NCBI RefSeq assembly: GCF_001937195.1
Contig: NZ_MSDO01000003.1
Location: forward strand, 1-64,000
Reading direction: 5' to 3'
DNA from: Salinicola socius
GTDB taxonomy: Bacteria > Pseudomonadota > Gammaproteobacteria > Pseudomonadales > Halomonadaceae
Length of the DNA: 64,000 nucleotides
This document shows positions 1-11,465 of this stretch, piece by piece. Below the pieces are notes generated by a model. The model was not told where the DNA came from, did no database searches, and was given only the letters and a program-made list of their open reading frames with translations. Each line of letters starts with the position of its first letter. The stretch's first letter is position 1. Both the position numbers and the translations under genes were made by a program.

Positions 1-732
1 TTCGAGCCGCTTTTCGATATCCGGCATGATCACCAGTTCGTTGACGATCGGGTTGGGCGACTCGGCGGCAATGATGCCGGGTTCGGAAATCCCCAGATAA
101 CGGCTGTCCTTGCGCCGCTGCTTGGCATGGGCCAGGTTGGCGCCCTTCATCGGTCCTTTCATGGCGCCCGGACCGCAACCCGTGCAGATGTCCAGTCCGC
201 GCAGACCCATGTGGTAGCCCACGGCCTTGGTATAGTCATACTCTTCGCGAGTAATCGAGTGGCCGCCCCAGCAGACCACCATGCTCGGTTCCTGCGCCGT
301 GCGCAGCGTCCGGGCATTACGCAGGATGTGGAATACCGCGTTGGTGGCGCCTTCGTTGGTCTCGAGGTCGAACTTGGGCGTGCTCTGGATCTCGTTGTAG
401 ACGTAGACGATATCGCGCAGCACGGCGGACAGCTGCTCCCGCACGCCTCGGATCATTCGCCCGTCCACGAAGGCGCAGGCTGGTGCATTGGATAGCTTGA
501 GACGGATGCCGCGATCCTGTTGCAGAACCTCGATGTCGAAGTCCTTGTAGGCTTCCATGACCGCCAGGCCGTCGTCGGTAGGGGTATCGCAGTTGAGAAT
601 GGCCAGCGCACAGCGCCTGACCAGATCGTGAAGCCCGCTCGTCGACGTGTCGCGCAGTCGATTGACTTCGGATTGGGACAGCACCTCGAGACTACCCTCG
701 GGGGACACGATGGTTGATAGCGTCTCAGGCAT
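1..732 (-). CDS. ppnN: Nucleotide 5'-monophosphate nucleosidase PpnN (partial, 3' end outside window)
   Basis: The frame reads open from an ATG at 732 down to base 1 and continues out of the window; 244 codons are visible. The translation matches the N-terminal half of E. coli PpnN (YgdH): an N-terminal domain with AFVDGR and LRDI stretches, then the LOG-type Rossmann fold with VVCWGGHSI, ICTGCGPGAMKGP and ending in IMPDIEKRLE. Family knowledge: PpnN hydrolyses the N-glycosidic bond of purine and pyrimidine nucleotides to free base and ribose 5-phosphate, and in E. coli it is stimulated by (p)ppGpp. The YfcL-like gene lies 34 bases upstream on the same strand, so the two may be co-transcribed. 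The catalytic C-terminal part cannot be checked here. Confidence 0.93.
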   Translation of the reverse strand, partial: MPETLSTIVSPEGSLEVLSQSEVNRLRDTSTSGLHDLVRRCALAILNCDTPTDDGLAVMEAYKDFDIEVLQQDRGIRLKLSNAPACAFVDGRMIRGVREQLSAVLRDIVYVYNEIQSTPKFDLETNEGATNAVFHILRNARTLRTAQEPSMVVCWGGHSITREEYDYTKAVGYHMGLRGLDICTGCGPGAMKGPMKGANLAHAKQRRKDSRYLGISEPGIIAAESPNPIVNELVIMPDIEKRLE

Positions 733-766
733 GGACGACATCCTCATGAAAATAGATAACGGTGAT

Positions 767-1054
767 TCAGAGATCGGCGCGAGCGGCAGCGGTTTGCCAG
801 AGTTGGGCAATCTGCTCTTGATCGGCATCGCTCATGTTGTCCTGAGCGAAGGTGCTCTCCAGCCACTGCCAGTAGGTCGCATCGAAATCGTCGGCGTCGA
901 CTTCGGCCGGGTCGTATTCGGCCATCTCCTGTACCAGAGCGATTTGCGGAATCATGTAGCCCAGCGCGAACAGTTCGCCGTCGGCGGCGTTCTGTTCCAT
1001 CACGAGTAGGGTTTGCTGCACGGCCTTGGCGCGCTGCGCAAAGGGATCAGACAT
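767..1054 (-). CDS. YfcL-family small protein
   Basis: A 95-residue acidic soluble protein with no signal peptide or membrane segment. The central DGELFALGYMIPQIAL stretch resembles the DELFASGYLRGHLTL stretch of E. coli YfcL, and length and acidic character agree. The biochemical function of the family is unknown to me. It is read in the same direction as ppnN, which follows 34 bases downstream, and is divergent from the LysR gene. The start at 1054 (ATG TCT GAT) has no strong Shine-Dalgarno. The call rests on family resemblance by eye. Confidence 0.75.
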   Translation of the reverse strand: MSDPFAQRAKAVQQTLLVMEQNAADGELFALGYMIPQIALVQEMAEYDPAEVDADDFDATYWQWLESTFAQDNMSDADQEQIAQLWQTAAARADL

Positions 1055-1284
1055 AGGGTTTTCAATCCTGAGTGAGAGCCTGCCAATGCTAACATGAGCG
1101 ACTGATCGTCGCAGTGGGGGGCGCCCGCCGGTACAGGCACTTCTGGCGGGATGCGGCTCTGCCCATAAATTGCTATGATTGGAAAGTCGTTAGCCGACAA
1201 CGGGGCGTTATCGCAAGGCGGCCTGCGGAACACGCCGAGTCGAGACGCTTTTACTGCCGTACAGCGTGAGTGATCCGCGTTTCC

Positions 1285-2205
1285 ATGTTCAACGCCCAGT
1301 ATTTTCGTACTTACATGATGCTCGTCGAGACGGGAAGCTTCACCCAGACCGCGCGCAAGCTCGATATGACCCAGCCCGGTGTCAGTCAACATGTGCGCAA
1401 GCTCGAGGAGTATCTCGGACGCTCTCTGCTCAATCGCCATGGTCGACGCTTCTCGCTGACCGATCCCGGTCGCCGAGCCTATGACTACGCGGTCAAGCTG
1501 TTCGCAGAGCACGAGCATTTTCGTCACTCGCTGGACGATGATTCGCCGGATAGCGGCGAATGTCGCATTGCTTCTCCGGGTAGCGTGGGGCTGATGTTCT
1601 ACCCATTTCTGCTGGGCTATCAGCAGATGCACCCGGGTCTGACGGTCAACTACAGCTTCGCGTTCAATCATGAAATCGCGCAGGACGTCGCGGCGGGTCG
1701 CTACGACATTGGCATCGTTACCGAGACCAGCAAGCATCCTGATCTGCGCTTCGAGGCCTGGCATCAGGAGCCGCTGTGCCTGGTGGTGCCCGCGGATTTC
1801 ACGGGGACCACGCTCGGTGAGCTGCTGGCGTTGGGATTCGTCAATTACAACGACGGCAACACCAATGCGAGCCTGGTGCTGCGGAGCAACTTCGGCAGCG
1901 AGTTTCGCAGCATGAGCCATTTTCCGCGTCAGGGATTTACCAACGAGGTGGGTCAAGTGCTGGATGCGGTAGCCCGCGGGCTGGGATTTACGGTGGTTTC
2001 CCGCCCGGTGCTGGAGACGTCGCCATGGCAGCGCCAGGTCAAGGAGATGACGCTGGATCAGCCGGTCTACGAGACGCTGCACCTGGTATCGCGGACGGAC
2101 GTCGAATTGCCCAAGCGTTATCGTCAGTTGCTGGAGTCGTTCCGCCAGCAGCGGCTCAATTCCCTCTACGGCTATAGCGAGCTTCCCACGCTGGAAACGA
2201 CCTGA
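1285..2205 (+). CDS. LysR-family transcriptional regulator
   Basis: A LysR-type regulator of 306 residues. The N-terminal winged helix-turn-helix is clear (SFTQTARKLDMTQPGVSQHVRKLE, residues about 18-41, quoted here in two halves: SFTQTARKLDMT and QPGVSQHVRKLE), followed by a periplasmic-binding-like effector domain. ATG at 1285 (MFNAQYFRTY) aligns with the usual LysR N-terminus; a GTG at 1270 would add five residues. The gene is divergent from the YfcL-ppnN pair, and LysR proteins often control a divergent neighbour, but nothing identifies target or ligand. It ends facing gcvP with a hairpin between them. Confidence 0.88.
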   Translation: MFNAQYFRTYMMLVETGSFTQTARKLDMTQPGVSQHVRKLEEYLGRSLLNRHGRRFSLTDPGRRAYDYAVKLFAEHEHFRHSLDDDSPDSGECRIASPGSVGLMFYPFLLGYQQMHPGLTVNYSFAFNHEIAQDVAAGRYDIGIVTETSKHPDLRFEAWHQEPLCLVVPADFTGTTLGELLALGFVNYNDGNTNASLVLRSNFGSEFRSMSHFPRQGFTNEVGQVLDAVARGLGFTVVSRPVLETSPWQRQVKEMTLDQPVYETLHLVSRTDVELPKRYRQLLESFRQQRLNSLYGYSELPTLETT

Positions 2206-2288
2206 CCTGACTTGTCGGGGCTGGGTGGGCCGCTGCCGGTGCTAGCTATCCACGCTTCCCATACCACTGAAAGCGGGTTGGAAAACAG

Positions 2289-2313
2289 AACGGCCGCTCA
2301 CTGAGCGGCCGTT
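2289..2313 (-). terminator. Hairpin terminator downstream of gcvP
   Basis: An 11-bp perfect inverted repeat (AACGGCCGCTC, loop ACT, GAGCGGCCGTT) sits between the convergent LysR gene and gcvP. Read on the minus strand it is followed by CTGTTTTCC, a modest U-rich tail, so it most likely ends the gcvHP transcript; it may also act on the LysR transcript. Confidence 0.75.
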
Positions 2314-2340
2314 CCACGTTTCATCGGTTCAGGTTCGAGC

Positions 2341-5241
<2,901 letters not shown>

Positions 5242-5276
5242 AATCTATCCGGCGGAATGGGCAGGGGAGGGAGGAA

Positions 5277-5306
5277 ACCGTTCGGTGGTGATCGCCACCG
5301 AACGGT
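5277..5306 (-). promoter_or_regulatory. Intercistronic hairpin between gcvH and gcvP
   Basis: A 12-bp perfect inverted repeat (ACCGTTCGGTGG, loop TGATCG, CCACCGAACGGT) lies in the 95-base gap between gcvH and gcvP. Read on the minus strand it is followed by TTTCCTCCC, so it could be a partial terminator or an mRNA-stabilising or processing element that sets GcvH above GcvP. Which one is inference. Confidence 0.5.
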
Positions 5307-5336
5307 CAGGACGCGAAGACGATGGAAGCGCGCCGC

Positions 5337-5741
5337 TCAGTCGTTCTGATCTTCCTCGGCGGCGACCAGCTCGTTGTAGGCTTCTGCCGACATCAGCGAT
5401 TCCAGATCGGCCTGATCCGCCAGCTGCAGCTTGAGCAACCAACCGTCACTGTAGGGGGAATCGTTGACGGTCTCCGGGCTATCTTCCAGCGCCTCATTGA
5501 CCTCGACGATTTCGCCCGCCAGTGGAGAGTAGAGGTCGGATGCAGCCTTGACCGATTCGATGACACCGAACTCGTCGCCCGCATCCAGTTCGCGACCCGC
5601 TTCCGGCAATTCGACGAAGACCACGTCACCCAACGCTTCCTGGGCGTGATCGGTGATACCGACGGTGACGGTGCCATCACCGTTGTCGAGCACCCATTCG
5701 TGGCTGTCGGTGTAGAGCAGGTTGTTGGGAATGTCGCTCAT
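5337..5741 (-). CDS. gcvH: Glycine cleavage system H protein
   Basis: A 134-residue lipoyl carrier protein. The lipoylation motif GVIESVKAASDLYSP places the modified lysine at residue 65, and the N-terminal YTDSHEWV and central GDVVFVELPEAG stretches are standard for the family. GcvH carries the aminomethyl intermediate from GcvP to GcvT. ATG at 5741 is preceded by AGGAAACCCTC, an adequate ribosome binding site. It is the first gene of a gcvH-gcvP unit transcribed away from the symporter-gcvT unit. Confidence 0.98.
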   Translation of the reverse strand: MSDIPNNLLYTDSHEWVLDNGDGTVTVGITDHAQEALGDVVFVELPEAGRELDAGDEFGVIESVKAASDLYSPLAGEIVEVNEALEDSPETVNDSPYSDGWLLKLQLADQADLESLMSAEAYNELVAAEEDQND

Positions 5742-6239
5742 GAGGGTTTCCTATACGAAACAATTTTCGGAACGGGGAATTTTGGTGAGTATTATGCATC
5801 AATACCGCAGCGATTGGCATAGCCTCACCTGCTTCCCGCTCTGCCTGATGGGATTAGCGCTACTAGATTGAGCCTAGATCCAAAAAACGTCCAGTCTCGC
5901 AATGCCGTTCTCCGCCATGCCCGGTTGACTCGGCCTCTGAGGCGGGCGATCCCTCTCTGCCAGGCGGTGTCTTCAGTTGCCAGTTCAAGCGATCACGTTC
6001 AAGGCCTTCACGATACGGCGCCGATGGTCCAAGGCACGGGTTTCTTATTGGAAACACCGGCGCCATTCGCTAAGGTGGCGTCAAGCGTCGACAGGCGCTG
6101 AATGATACTGGATGAATGCTTTGGGATAATTGTGAATACGTAGTTGAATCCTCTATCGTTGCCCCGTTTTGACCTTTAGAGATCGTTCGCGGCAATCAAC
6201 GCACACGTTAGCCCGTTCGACAGCAACAATAACGCGATA
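5742..6239. other. Divergent intergenic region gcvH / AGCS symporter
   Basis: This 498-base gap holds the regulatory regions of the two divergent glycine units. I see no convincing gene on either strand. Both strands were read for the conserved glycine-aptamer cores (GCCGAAGG and CUCUCAGGCAAAAGGAC types) and none was found. The only compact structure near gcvH is the palindrome at 5789-5805. A T6 run on the minus strand near 5882-5887 lacks a clear stem before it. Confidence 0.6.
5789..5805. promoter_or_regulatory. Short palindrome upstream of gcvH
   Basis: GTATT-ATGCATC-AATAC is an inverted repeat with 5-bp arms and a 7-base centre, 48-64 bases upstream of the gcvH start. Its minus-strand reading contains CATAAT, which could serve as a -10 element, so it may be a promoter or operator. 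No matching -35 was recognised. Confidence 0.3.
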
Positions 6240-7640
6240 ATGGAGTTCGACGTGGACCAACTCAACACGATATTCAGCGCTATCAACGGTGTGGTCTGGG
6301 GCCCGCTGATGCTGATCCTGCTATTCGGCGTCGGCATCTATCTACAGCTGGGCCTCAAGTTGCTGCCCATTCGCAAGCTTGGGCTCGGCTTCAGCCTGTT
6401 ATGGCGCGGACGCCGCAGCGACGCTGATAGCCATGACGAAGGTGAGATATCCCCGTTCAATGCACTGATGACGGCGCTATCGGCGACGATCGGCACTGGC
6501 AATATCGCTGGTGTTGCCACGGCCATTGCGCTCGGTGGACCGGGTGCGGTGTTCTGGATGTGGTTGACCGCCCTGGTCGGAATGGCAACGAAATTCGCCG
6601 AGGCGGTACTGGCGGTGCGTTACCGTCAGACGGATTCCAATGGCGATCACGTCGGCGGGCCGATGTATTACATCCGAAATGGCCTGGGCAAGCGCTGGGC
6701 CTGGTTGGGCGGAATGTTTGCGTTCTTTGGCGCCGTGGCGGCGTTCGGGATCGGCAATACCGTCCAGGCCAACTCGGTGGCGGATGCGCTGACGACGTCG
6801 TTTGGTGTTCCGGCCTGGCTGACCGGCGTCATCATCATGGTACTTGCCGGCGCGGTCATTCTGGGGGGCATCAAGCGTATTTCCAGTGTTGCCGGCAAAC
6901 TGGTGCCTTTGATGGCCGTGGCATATTTCGCGGCGGGCGCGGTCGTATTGATCATCAACGCCGATCAGATTGGTGGCGCATTGGGTACGATTTTCACGCA
7001 TGCGTTTCAGCCGATCGCGGCCAGCGGCGGTTTTGCCGGTGCCGCGGTAGCAGCAGCCATTCGTTTCGGCGTGGCGCGGGGGATCTTTTCCAACGAGGCC
7101 GGTCTCGGGAGCGCACCCATCGCCCATGCTGCAGCTCAGACGCGCAACCCGGTGCGTCAGGGATTGATTGCCATGCTGGGGACTTTCATCGATACCCTTG
7201 TCGTCTGCACCATGACGGCCCTGGTGATCCTGACTTCGACACACTGGCTGGATGGCGAGAGTGGTGCGGCGTTGACGTCGTTGTCGTTCGATAGTGCCTT
7301 GCCGGGCGTGGGGCAGCACATCGTGGCGATTGCCTTGTCGATATTCGCTTTCACCACGATCCTGGGCTGGTCGTTCTACGGCGAGAAGTGCTTTCAGTAT
7401 CTGTTCGGCGATCGGGCTATCCTGCTGTATCGGATCCTGTTCGTGCTGGCGGTGCCGATCGGTGCGATGGCGAAACTGGACTTGATCTGGCTGGTGGCGG
7501 ACACCTTCAATGCGATGATGGCGATCCCCAACCTGATTGCTCTGGCGTTGCTGTCGCCGGTCGTTTTCAAACTGACTCGCGATCACTTCGCCGGCAAGAC
7601 GGTGCTGCCGGGCGAGGCGCTGGAAGATCGCGACCGGTAA
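6240..7640 (+). CDS. Sodium:alanine/glycine symporter, AGCS family
   Basis: A 466-residue, strongly hydrophobic protein of the alanine/glycine:cation symporter family. Family hallmarks visible are ALSATIGTGNIAGVATAI, GGPGAVFWMW, GGPMYYIRNGLG, GIFSNEAGLGSAPIAHAAA and the late WSFYGEKCFQYLFG. About 10-11 membrane segments are expected. The ATG at 6240 gives a normal N-terminus. gcvT starts 38 bases downstream on the same strand, which makes glycine (or alanine) the likely substrate: glycine would be imported and then cleaved. Substrate choice between glycine and D/L-alanine cannot be read from the sequence. Confidence 0.93.
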   Translation: MEFDVDQLNTIFSAINGVVWGPLMLILLFGVGIYLQLGLKLLPIRKLGLGFSLLWRGRRSDADSHDEGEISPFNALMTALSATIGTGNIAGVATAIALGGPGAVFWMWLTALVGMATKFAEAVLAVRYRQTDSNGDHVGGPMYYIRNGLGKRWAWLGGMFAFFGAVAAFGIGNTVQANSVADALTTSFGVPAWLTGVIIMVLAGAVILGGIKRISSVAGKLVPLMAVAYFAAGAVVLIINADQIGGALGTIFTHAFQPIAASGGFAGAAVAAAIRFGVARGIFSNEAGLGSAPIAHAAAQTRNPVRQGLIAMLGTFIDTLVVCTMTALVILTSTHWLDGESGAALTSLSFDSALPGVGQHIVAIALSIFAFTTILGWSFYGEKCFQYLFGDRAILLYRILFVLAVPIGAMAKLDLIWLVADTFNAMMAIPNLIALALLSPVVFKLTRDHFAGKTVLPGEALEDRDR

Positions 7641-7678
7641 GCATGAATGCTTCAATCTGCCCTTAACTGGAGACATCG

Positions 7679-8791
7679 ATGTCGACTATGAAACAGACCC
7701 CGCTGTTCGCGCTGCATCAGGAGCTCGGTGGCAAGATGGTGCCGTTCGCCGGCTACAGCATGCCCGTGCAGTATCCGCTTGGCGTCAAGAAGGAGCACGA
7801 GCACACGCGCAAGGCCTGTGGTCTGTTCGATGTCTCCCATATGGGGCAGGTGAAGGTGACCGGCCCCTCTCCTGCCAAGGCGATGGAAACCCTGGTCACT
7901 GCCGATGTGGTCGGGCTGGCCGAAGGTGGCCAACGTTACGCACTGTTCACCAATAGCGAGGGCGGCGTCCTGGATGACCTGATGATCGTCAATCACGGCG
8001 ACTCGCTCTACGTGGTCGTCAACGCGGCGTGCAAGGATCAGGACATTGCGTTGATGCGCACCGGTCTGGGCACCGGCCATGATGTCGAAACTCTGGATCG
8101 CGGGCTGCTGGCACTGCAAGGCCCGCAAGCGCGGGACGTCATGCAGCGTCTGTGTCCGGCTGCCTGCGAACTGGTATTCATGCAGCATGCTCGCTTCGAC
8201 GTCATGGGCCATGAAATATGGGTCAGTCGTAGCGGATATACCGGTGAGGACGGTTTCGAGATCTCGGTGCCGGCCGAGGCAGCCGAAGCGCTGGCACGAT
8301 GGTTCCTCGACCAGCCGGAAGTCGAGCCGATCGGACTGGGTGCGCGCGATTCGTTGCGTCTCGAGGCCGGTCTTTGCCTGTACGGCCACGATATCGACAC
8401 CACCACGACACCTGTCGAAGCGAGTCTTTCCTGGGCCGTCGGTAAATCGAGGCGAGTCGGAGGCGAGCGCGAGGCCGGCTTCCCTGGGGCCGATATGGTG
8501 CTCCATCAGTTGCAGGCCAAGGATCATCGTCGCCGTCGGGTCGGACTGATTGGCGAAGGTCGGGCGCCGGTCAGAGAGGGAGCCACCTTGTTTGACGCCG
8601 ACGATAGGGAAGTCGGGCGCGTCACGTCGGGTAGCTTCGGCCCTAGTGTCGGGGCGCCCGTCGCCATGGCGTACGTCGTCATCGAAGCGGCCGAGAAAGG
8701 CGCGACGCTCTACGCCGATGTTCGTGGCAAGCGCCTGCCGATGGTGATCAGCTCAATGCCTTTCGTGGCGGCTAACTACTTTCGGGGTTAA
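7679..8791 (+). CDS. gcvT: Aminomethyltransferase, glycine cleavage T protein
   Basis: A 370-residue T-protein that releases ammonia from the GcvH aminomethyl arm and makes 5,10-methylene-tetrahydrofolate. Typical stretches are MVPFAGYSMPVQY, CGLFDVSHMGQVKV, SRSGYTGEDGFEI, GLGARDSLRLEAGLCLYGHD and the C-terminal VTSGSFGPSVGAPVAMAYV. ATG at 7679 is preceded by GGAG at 7669-7672; a second ATG at 7688 is possible. It is separated from gcvHP and instead follows the AGCS symporter, with a strong terminator after it. Complete. Confidence 0.97.
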   Translation: MSTMKQTPLFALHQELGGKMVPFAGYSMPVQYPLGVKKEHEHTRKACGLFDVSHMGQVKVTGPSPAKAMETLVTADVVGLAEGGQRYALFTNSEGGVLDDLMIVNHGDSLYVVVNAACKDQDIALMRTGLGTGHDVETLDRGLLALQGPQARDVMQRLCPAACELVFMQHARFDVMGHEIWVSRSGYTGEDGFEISVPAEAAEALARWFLDQPEVEPIGLGARDSLRLEAGLCLYGHDIDTTTTPVEASLSWAVGKSRRVGGEREAGFPGADMVLHQLQAKDHRRRRVGLIGEGRAPVREGATLFDADDREVGRVTSGSFGPSVGAPVAMAYVVIEAAEKGATLYADVRGKRLPMVISSMPFVAANYFRG

Positions 8792-8864
8792 TGGCCACCG
8801 AAGCTAACGCCGGCATGCATCGCAAAGAGCCGAATCGATCTGTCTGAGAAAAGCCCAGGTCATC

Positions 8865-8881
8865 ATTTATACCGTTATCTT
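8865..8881. repeat. 17-bp dispersed repeat, copy 1
   Basis: ATTTATACCGTTATCTT occurs here downstream of gcvT and again, identically, at 26412-26428 upstream of the fumarase gene. It is AT-rich in otherwise GC-rich DNA. Its role is unknown; here it lies just before the gcvT terminator stem. Confidence 0.5.
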
Positions 8882-8885
8882 GTTG

Positions 8886-8913
8886 ACGCCTCCCTGAAGC
8901 AGGGAGGCGTTTT
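8886..8913 (+). terminator. Rho-independent terminator of the symporter-gcvT unit
   Basis: A 10-bp perfect stem (ACGCCTCCCT, loop GAAGC, AGGGAGGCGT) overlaps a TTTT run. It is 94 bases after the gcvT stop and oriented to end that transcript. The following 100 bases hold short repeats of TCGGTCCTGCAG and no gene. Confidence 0.88.
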
Positions 8914-9018
8914 GTCTGGACTTGTCATCACCCTGCCAGGGGTCCTGATCTCGGTCCTGCAGCTATCGGTCCTGCAGATCTCGTTGAAGAGCCAGGAGAA
9001 TGGCCGTCGGGTGAAGCA

Positions 9019-9636
9019 CTAGACGATGCGGCGGAAGGTGAGGTTGATGCGGCTACCCTCGATGGCGCGTGGCGCCAGCGCGTGCTGCCATCGAGTCTGG
9101 GCGCCGGGGCCCATCAGCAGAAGGCTGCCATGGGGTAGCCAGACGTTGAACGCGCCTCGAACGGCACCCGCTTTTTCCCGAAACCGGAGAGGGCGCTCAC
9201 TGCCGAGCGATACCGAGGCCACGATGGGATTCTCACCAAGTTCCGGCTCGTCGTCGCTGTGCCAGCCCATGCGTTGCTCGCCACTCGCGTAGCGATTCAG
9301 CAGCACGCTGTTGAATTCGGTAACGGGCAAGTCGTGAGCCCGCAAGCTCCGCTGAACCCGATCGCGTAGCCTCTCGACCAGCGGATGCCATGATCGCGGC
9401 TGGAACGTGCGGCCGGAGTAGCGATAGCGGGCGTCACTGTCTCCCATCCAGCATTGGGATCGAGGAATGGTGTGCTGCCGGCCGTAGAGTCGCAGGGTGG
9501 GAGACTCCCACTCGATCTCGTTATCGAGTGCATCGTGGAGACGTGAGGCTCCGTCGGTCGATAGGAAGTGCGGGTGTAAAGCCAGCAGGGGAGAGTCTTC
9601 AATCTGTTGCCATTCGCTGTTATCGGGATCGGGCAT
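9019..9636 (-). CDS. AlkB-like 2-oxoglutarate/Fe(II) dioxygenase
   Basis: A 205-residue protein of the AlkB superfamily, small ALKBH2-like type. The iron site reads HSDDE (the HxD motif in GWHSDDEPELGEN), with FNSVLLNRYASG and PIVASVSLGSERPLRFR around it and a C-terminal RINLTFRRIV holding the 2-oxoglutarate-binding arginines. Such enzymes oxidatively remove methyl groups from damaged bases in DNA or RNA. ATG at 9636 (MPDPDNSEW) is chosen because longer versions run into the PAP2 gene, whose stop is 11 bases upstream. Last gene of a minus-strand run; the link with the envelope genes upstream may be only transcriptional. Confidence 0.85.
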   Translation of the reverse strand: MPDPDNSEWQQIEDSPLLALHPHFLSTDGASRLHDALDNEIEWESPTLRLYGRQHTIPRSQCWMGDSDARYRYSGRTFQPRSWHPLVERLRDRVQRSLRAHDLPVTEFNSVLLNRYASGEQRMGWHSDDEPELGENPIVASVSLGSERPLRFREKAGAVRGAFNVWLPHGSLLLMGPGAQTRWQHALAPRAIEGSRINLTFRRIV

Positions 9637-9647
9637 GACGATGGCCT

Positions 9648-10202
9648 TCAGCCCCAGATGAACAGAGCGGCAAGCCCGCTGCACCAGGCCAGGATCGCCC
9701 CGATCAGCGCGCCGACGATGACGTCGCTGACGTAGTGCAGTCCCAGCACGACGCGCGAGACTGCGATCAGGCCAGCGAGAGGAAGCACGACAGGCAGTAG
9801 CTGCGGGCTGGTAGCGCCAATCAGGCAACTGAACATCACGGCATGCAATGTATGCCCGCTGGGGAAGCTGTAGCGGTCGACCGGCGGCATCGTGCAACGA
9901 ATCGTGGTAAACGTGATGTAGGGGCGCTCGCGACACAGTCGAGTCTTGAGAAGACGATATATCAGGGCTGCCACGCTGGCGGTAAGACCCCAGTGTGCCG
10001 CGATCAGCCAGCCTTGATTCCCGTGCAGCAGGGGTTGGATCAAGGCGAACGCGACCCAGGCTGGCCAGTCGCCAAGTCGACTGACGACGCGAAACAGCCA
10101 GAGCGTCGGGGTATGACGGGAGAATTCCGCCAACCAGTGGCTGAGCCGGCTCTCGGCGCGGTCCAGCTGCTCAAACGTGGGACGTGGAATGCGTGGCGGC
10201 AT
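9648..10202 (-). CDS. PAP2-family membrane phosphatase
   Basis: A 184-residue integral membrane protein with the three PAP2 signature motifs in order: KTRLCRERP, PSGHTLHAV and SRVVLGLHYVSD, with several hydrophobic segments around them. Family members remove phosphate from lipid phosphates such as phosphatidate or undecaprenyl pyrophosphate. It overlaps the 3' end of the upstream glycosyltransferase gene by 32 bases, indicating translational coupling and a joint role in envelope lipid metabolism. The exact substrate is not evident. Start ATG at 10202. Confidence 0.9.
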   Translation of the reverse strand: MPPRIPRPTFEQLDRAESRLSHWLAEFSRHTPTLWLFRVVSRLGDWPAWVAFALIQPLLHGNQGWLIAAHWGLTASVAALIYRLLKTRLCRERPYITFTTIRCTMPPVDRYSFPSGHTLHAVMFSCLIGATSPQLLPVVLPLAGLIAVSRVVLGLHYVSDVIVGALIGAILAWCSGLAALFIWG

Positions 10203-11328
10203 GTTGAGTTCCCTGGACCTGAATCAGATGGGCAAGAAAGCGGTCACCGATATGGGCCCAACTCAGGCCCGAGGCTCGTTGACGCGCCTGGCGTCCCAGG
10301 CGGGCGTAAAACGCCGGCTGGCGGCAGAGTTCGCTGGCCGCATCCATGAAATCCTGATTTCCCTCCGGTGCGATCAGGCGTCCATCGACACCGTCGGTTA
10401 TCAGTTCCTTGGCCGCGGCGTGATCGAAAGCCACCACCGCGAGCCCGCTGGCCATGGCTTCCGGTACCACATTGCCGAAGGTTTCCGATAGCGAGGGAAA
10501 GATGAACATGTCCGCGCTGGCGTAATGGCTGGCAAGCGCTTCGCCGGTTTGGAAACCGGTGAAGATGGCATCCGGCAGGCGTCTGGCGATCGTCTTGCGG
10601 GCAGGGCCATCGCCGACCAGCACCTGCACCAGCGACGGATTGGCACGCTGCATGGCGGCCATCGTCTCGGCCAGCAGATCGATATTCTTCTCGGCGGCCA
10701 ACCGCCCTACGTAAAGCGCCACGGGCTGCTGGGGGCCAGCCCCCCATCGACGTCTCAGTTCGGCATCGCGATGTCCCGGGTTGTAGCGAACGGCGTCGAC
10801 GCCTCTCGCCAGCACCGAGACACGGCGATAGCCGGAACGCTCGAGCGTCTGTTTCTGGGCCGAGGTGGGAACCAGCGTCGCTTCGCAGCGATTGTGGAAA
10901 TAACGCAACCCGCGCCGGGCAATGGGGATGCTCCAGCCGAGGTGGTAGTTGCTGGCGTACTGATCGAAATTGGTATGAAACCCGCTGACGACCGGAATCT
11001 GCAGGCGCCGGGCGGCGTTCAGGGCTGACCACCCCAGTGGCCCTTCGGTCGCGATATAAATCGCATCCGGGCGCTCCTGCCGCCACAGACGCATCAGTCG
11101 CCGCCGGCACGGCAGGCCGACGTGTACGTCGGCGTAGATCGGTAGCGCGATACCCCGGACATGGACATCCCGTTCCGCCAAAGGGTCGAGTTTGGCGTCC
11201 GCCGGATCGGGGCGGATCAGCTGCAACAGGACGCCCTTGGAGACCAGATGGCTGGCGAGATGGCTAAGCGTGTGAGCAACGCCGTTGACCTCCGGCGCCC
11301 ATGTTTCACTGACCAGGGCTATACGCAT
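10171..11328 (-). CDS. GT4-family glycosyltransferase
   Basis: A 385-residue retaining GT-B glycosyltransferase. N-terminal SETWAPEVNGVAHTLSHL is typical of the MgtA/PimB-like branch; VALYVGRLAAEKNIDLL and the EX7E motif in SETFGNVVPEAM mark the donor site. Relatives transfer sugar to diacylglycerol or other lipids, and coupling to a PAP2 phosphatase fits glycolipid synthesis, but this is inference. ATG at 11328 is supported by a strong GGAAGGAG 8 bases upstream; the frame is open further upstream but with no comparable start. First of three overlapping or tightly packed minus-strand genes. Confidence 0.88.
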   Translation of the reverse strand: MRIALVSETWAPEVNGVAHTLSHLASHLVSKGVLLQLIRPDPADAKLDPLAERDVHVRGIALPIYADVHVGLPCRRRLMRLWRQERPDAIYIATEGPLGWSALNAARRLQIPVVSGFHTNFDQYASNYHLGWSIPIARRGLRYFHNRCEATLVPTSAQKQTLERSGYRRVSVLARGVDAVRYNPGHRDAELRRRWGAGPQQPVALYVGRLAAEKNIDLLAETMAAMQRANPSLVQVLVGDGPARKTIARRLPDAIFTGFQTGEALASHYASADMFIFPSLSETFGNVVPEAMASGLAVVAFDHAAAKELITDGVDGRLIAPEGNQDFMDAASELCRQPAFYARLGRQARQRASGLSWAHIGDRFLAHLIQVQGTQHAATHSTSHV

Positions 11329-11465
11329 TGTTACCACTCCTTCCACGCCGGCGAAGTTGCCGAAATCCCCGGTCCGACGCCGATCGTGTTTGATCCTGTC
11401 TTCGATCCTGCGGGGTACCGATGACGTCAATGTGTCACGCTGATGACGAATGCATGACATGCCAA

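Noticed and set aside
1000-2082. 360-codon open frame antisense to the LysR gene
   Set aside because: It covers the LysR gene on the opposite strand; the LysR helix-turn-helix is unmistakable and the antisense product has no recognisable domain.
5742-6239. Glycine riboswitch between the two glycine cleavage units
   Set aside because: The genes are typical clients of this riboswitch, but neither strand shows the conserved aptamer cores; GCCGAAGG-type and CUCUCAGGCAAAAGGAC-type strings are absent.
9637-9936. N-terminal extension of the AlkB-like protein to 305 residues
   Set aside because: The extra 100 residues lie over the PAP2 gene in another frame, are Arg-rich and not AlkB-like; ATG at 9636 gives the normal size.
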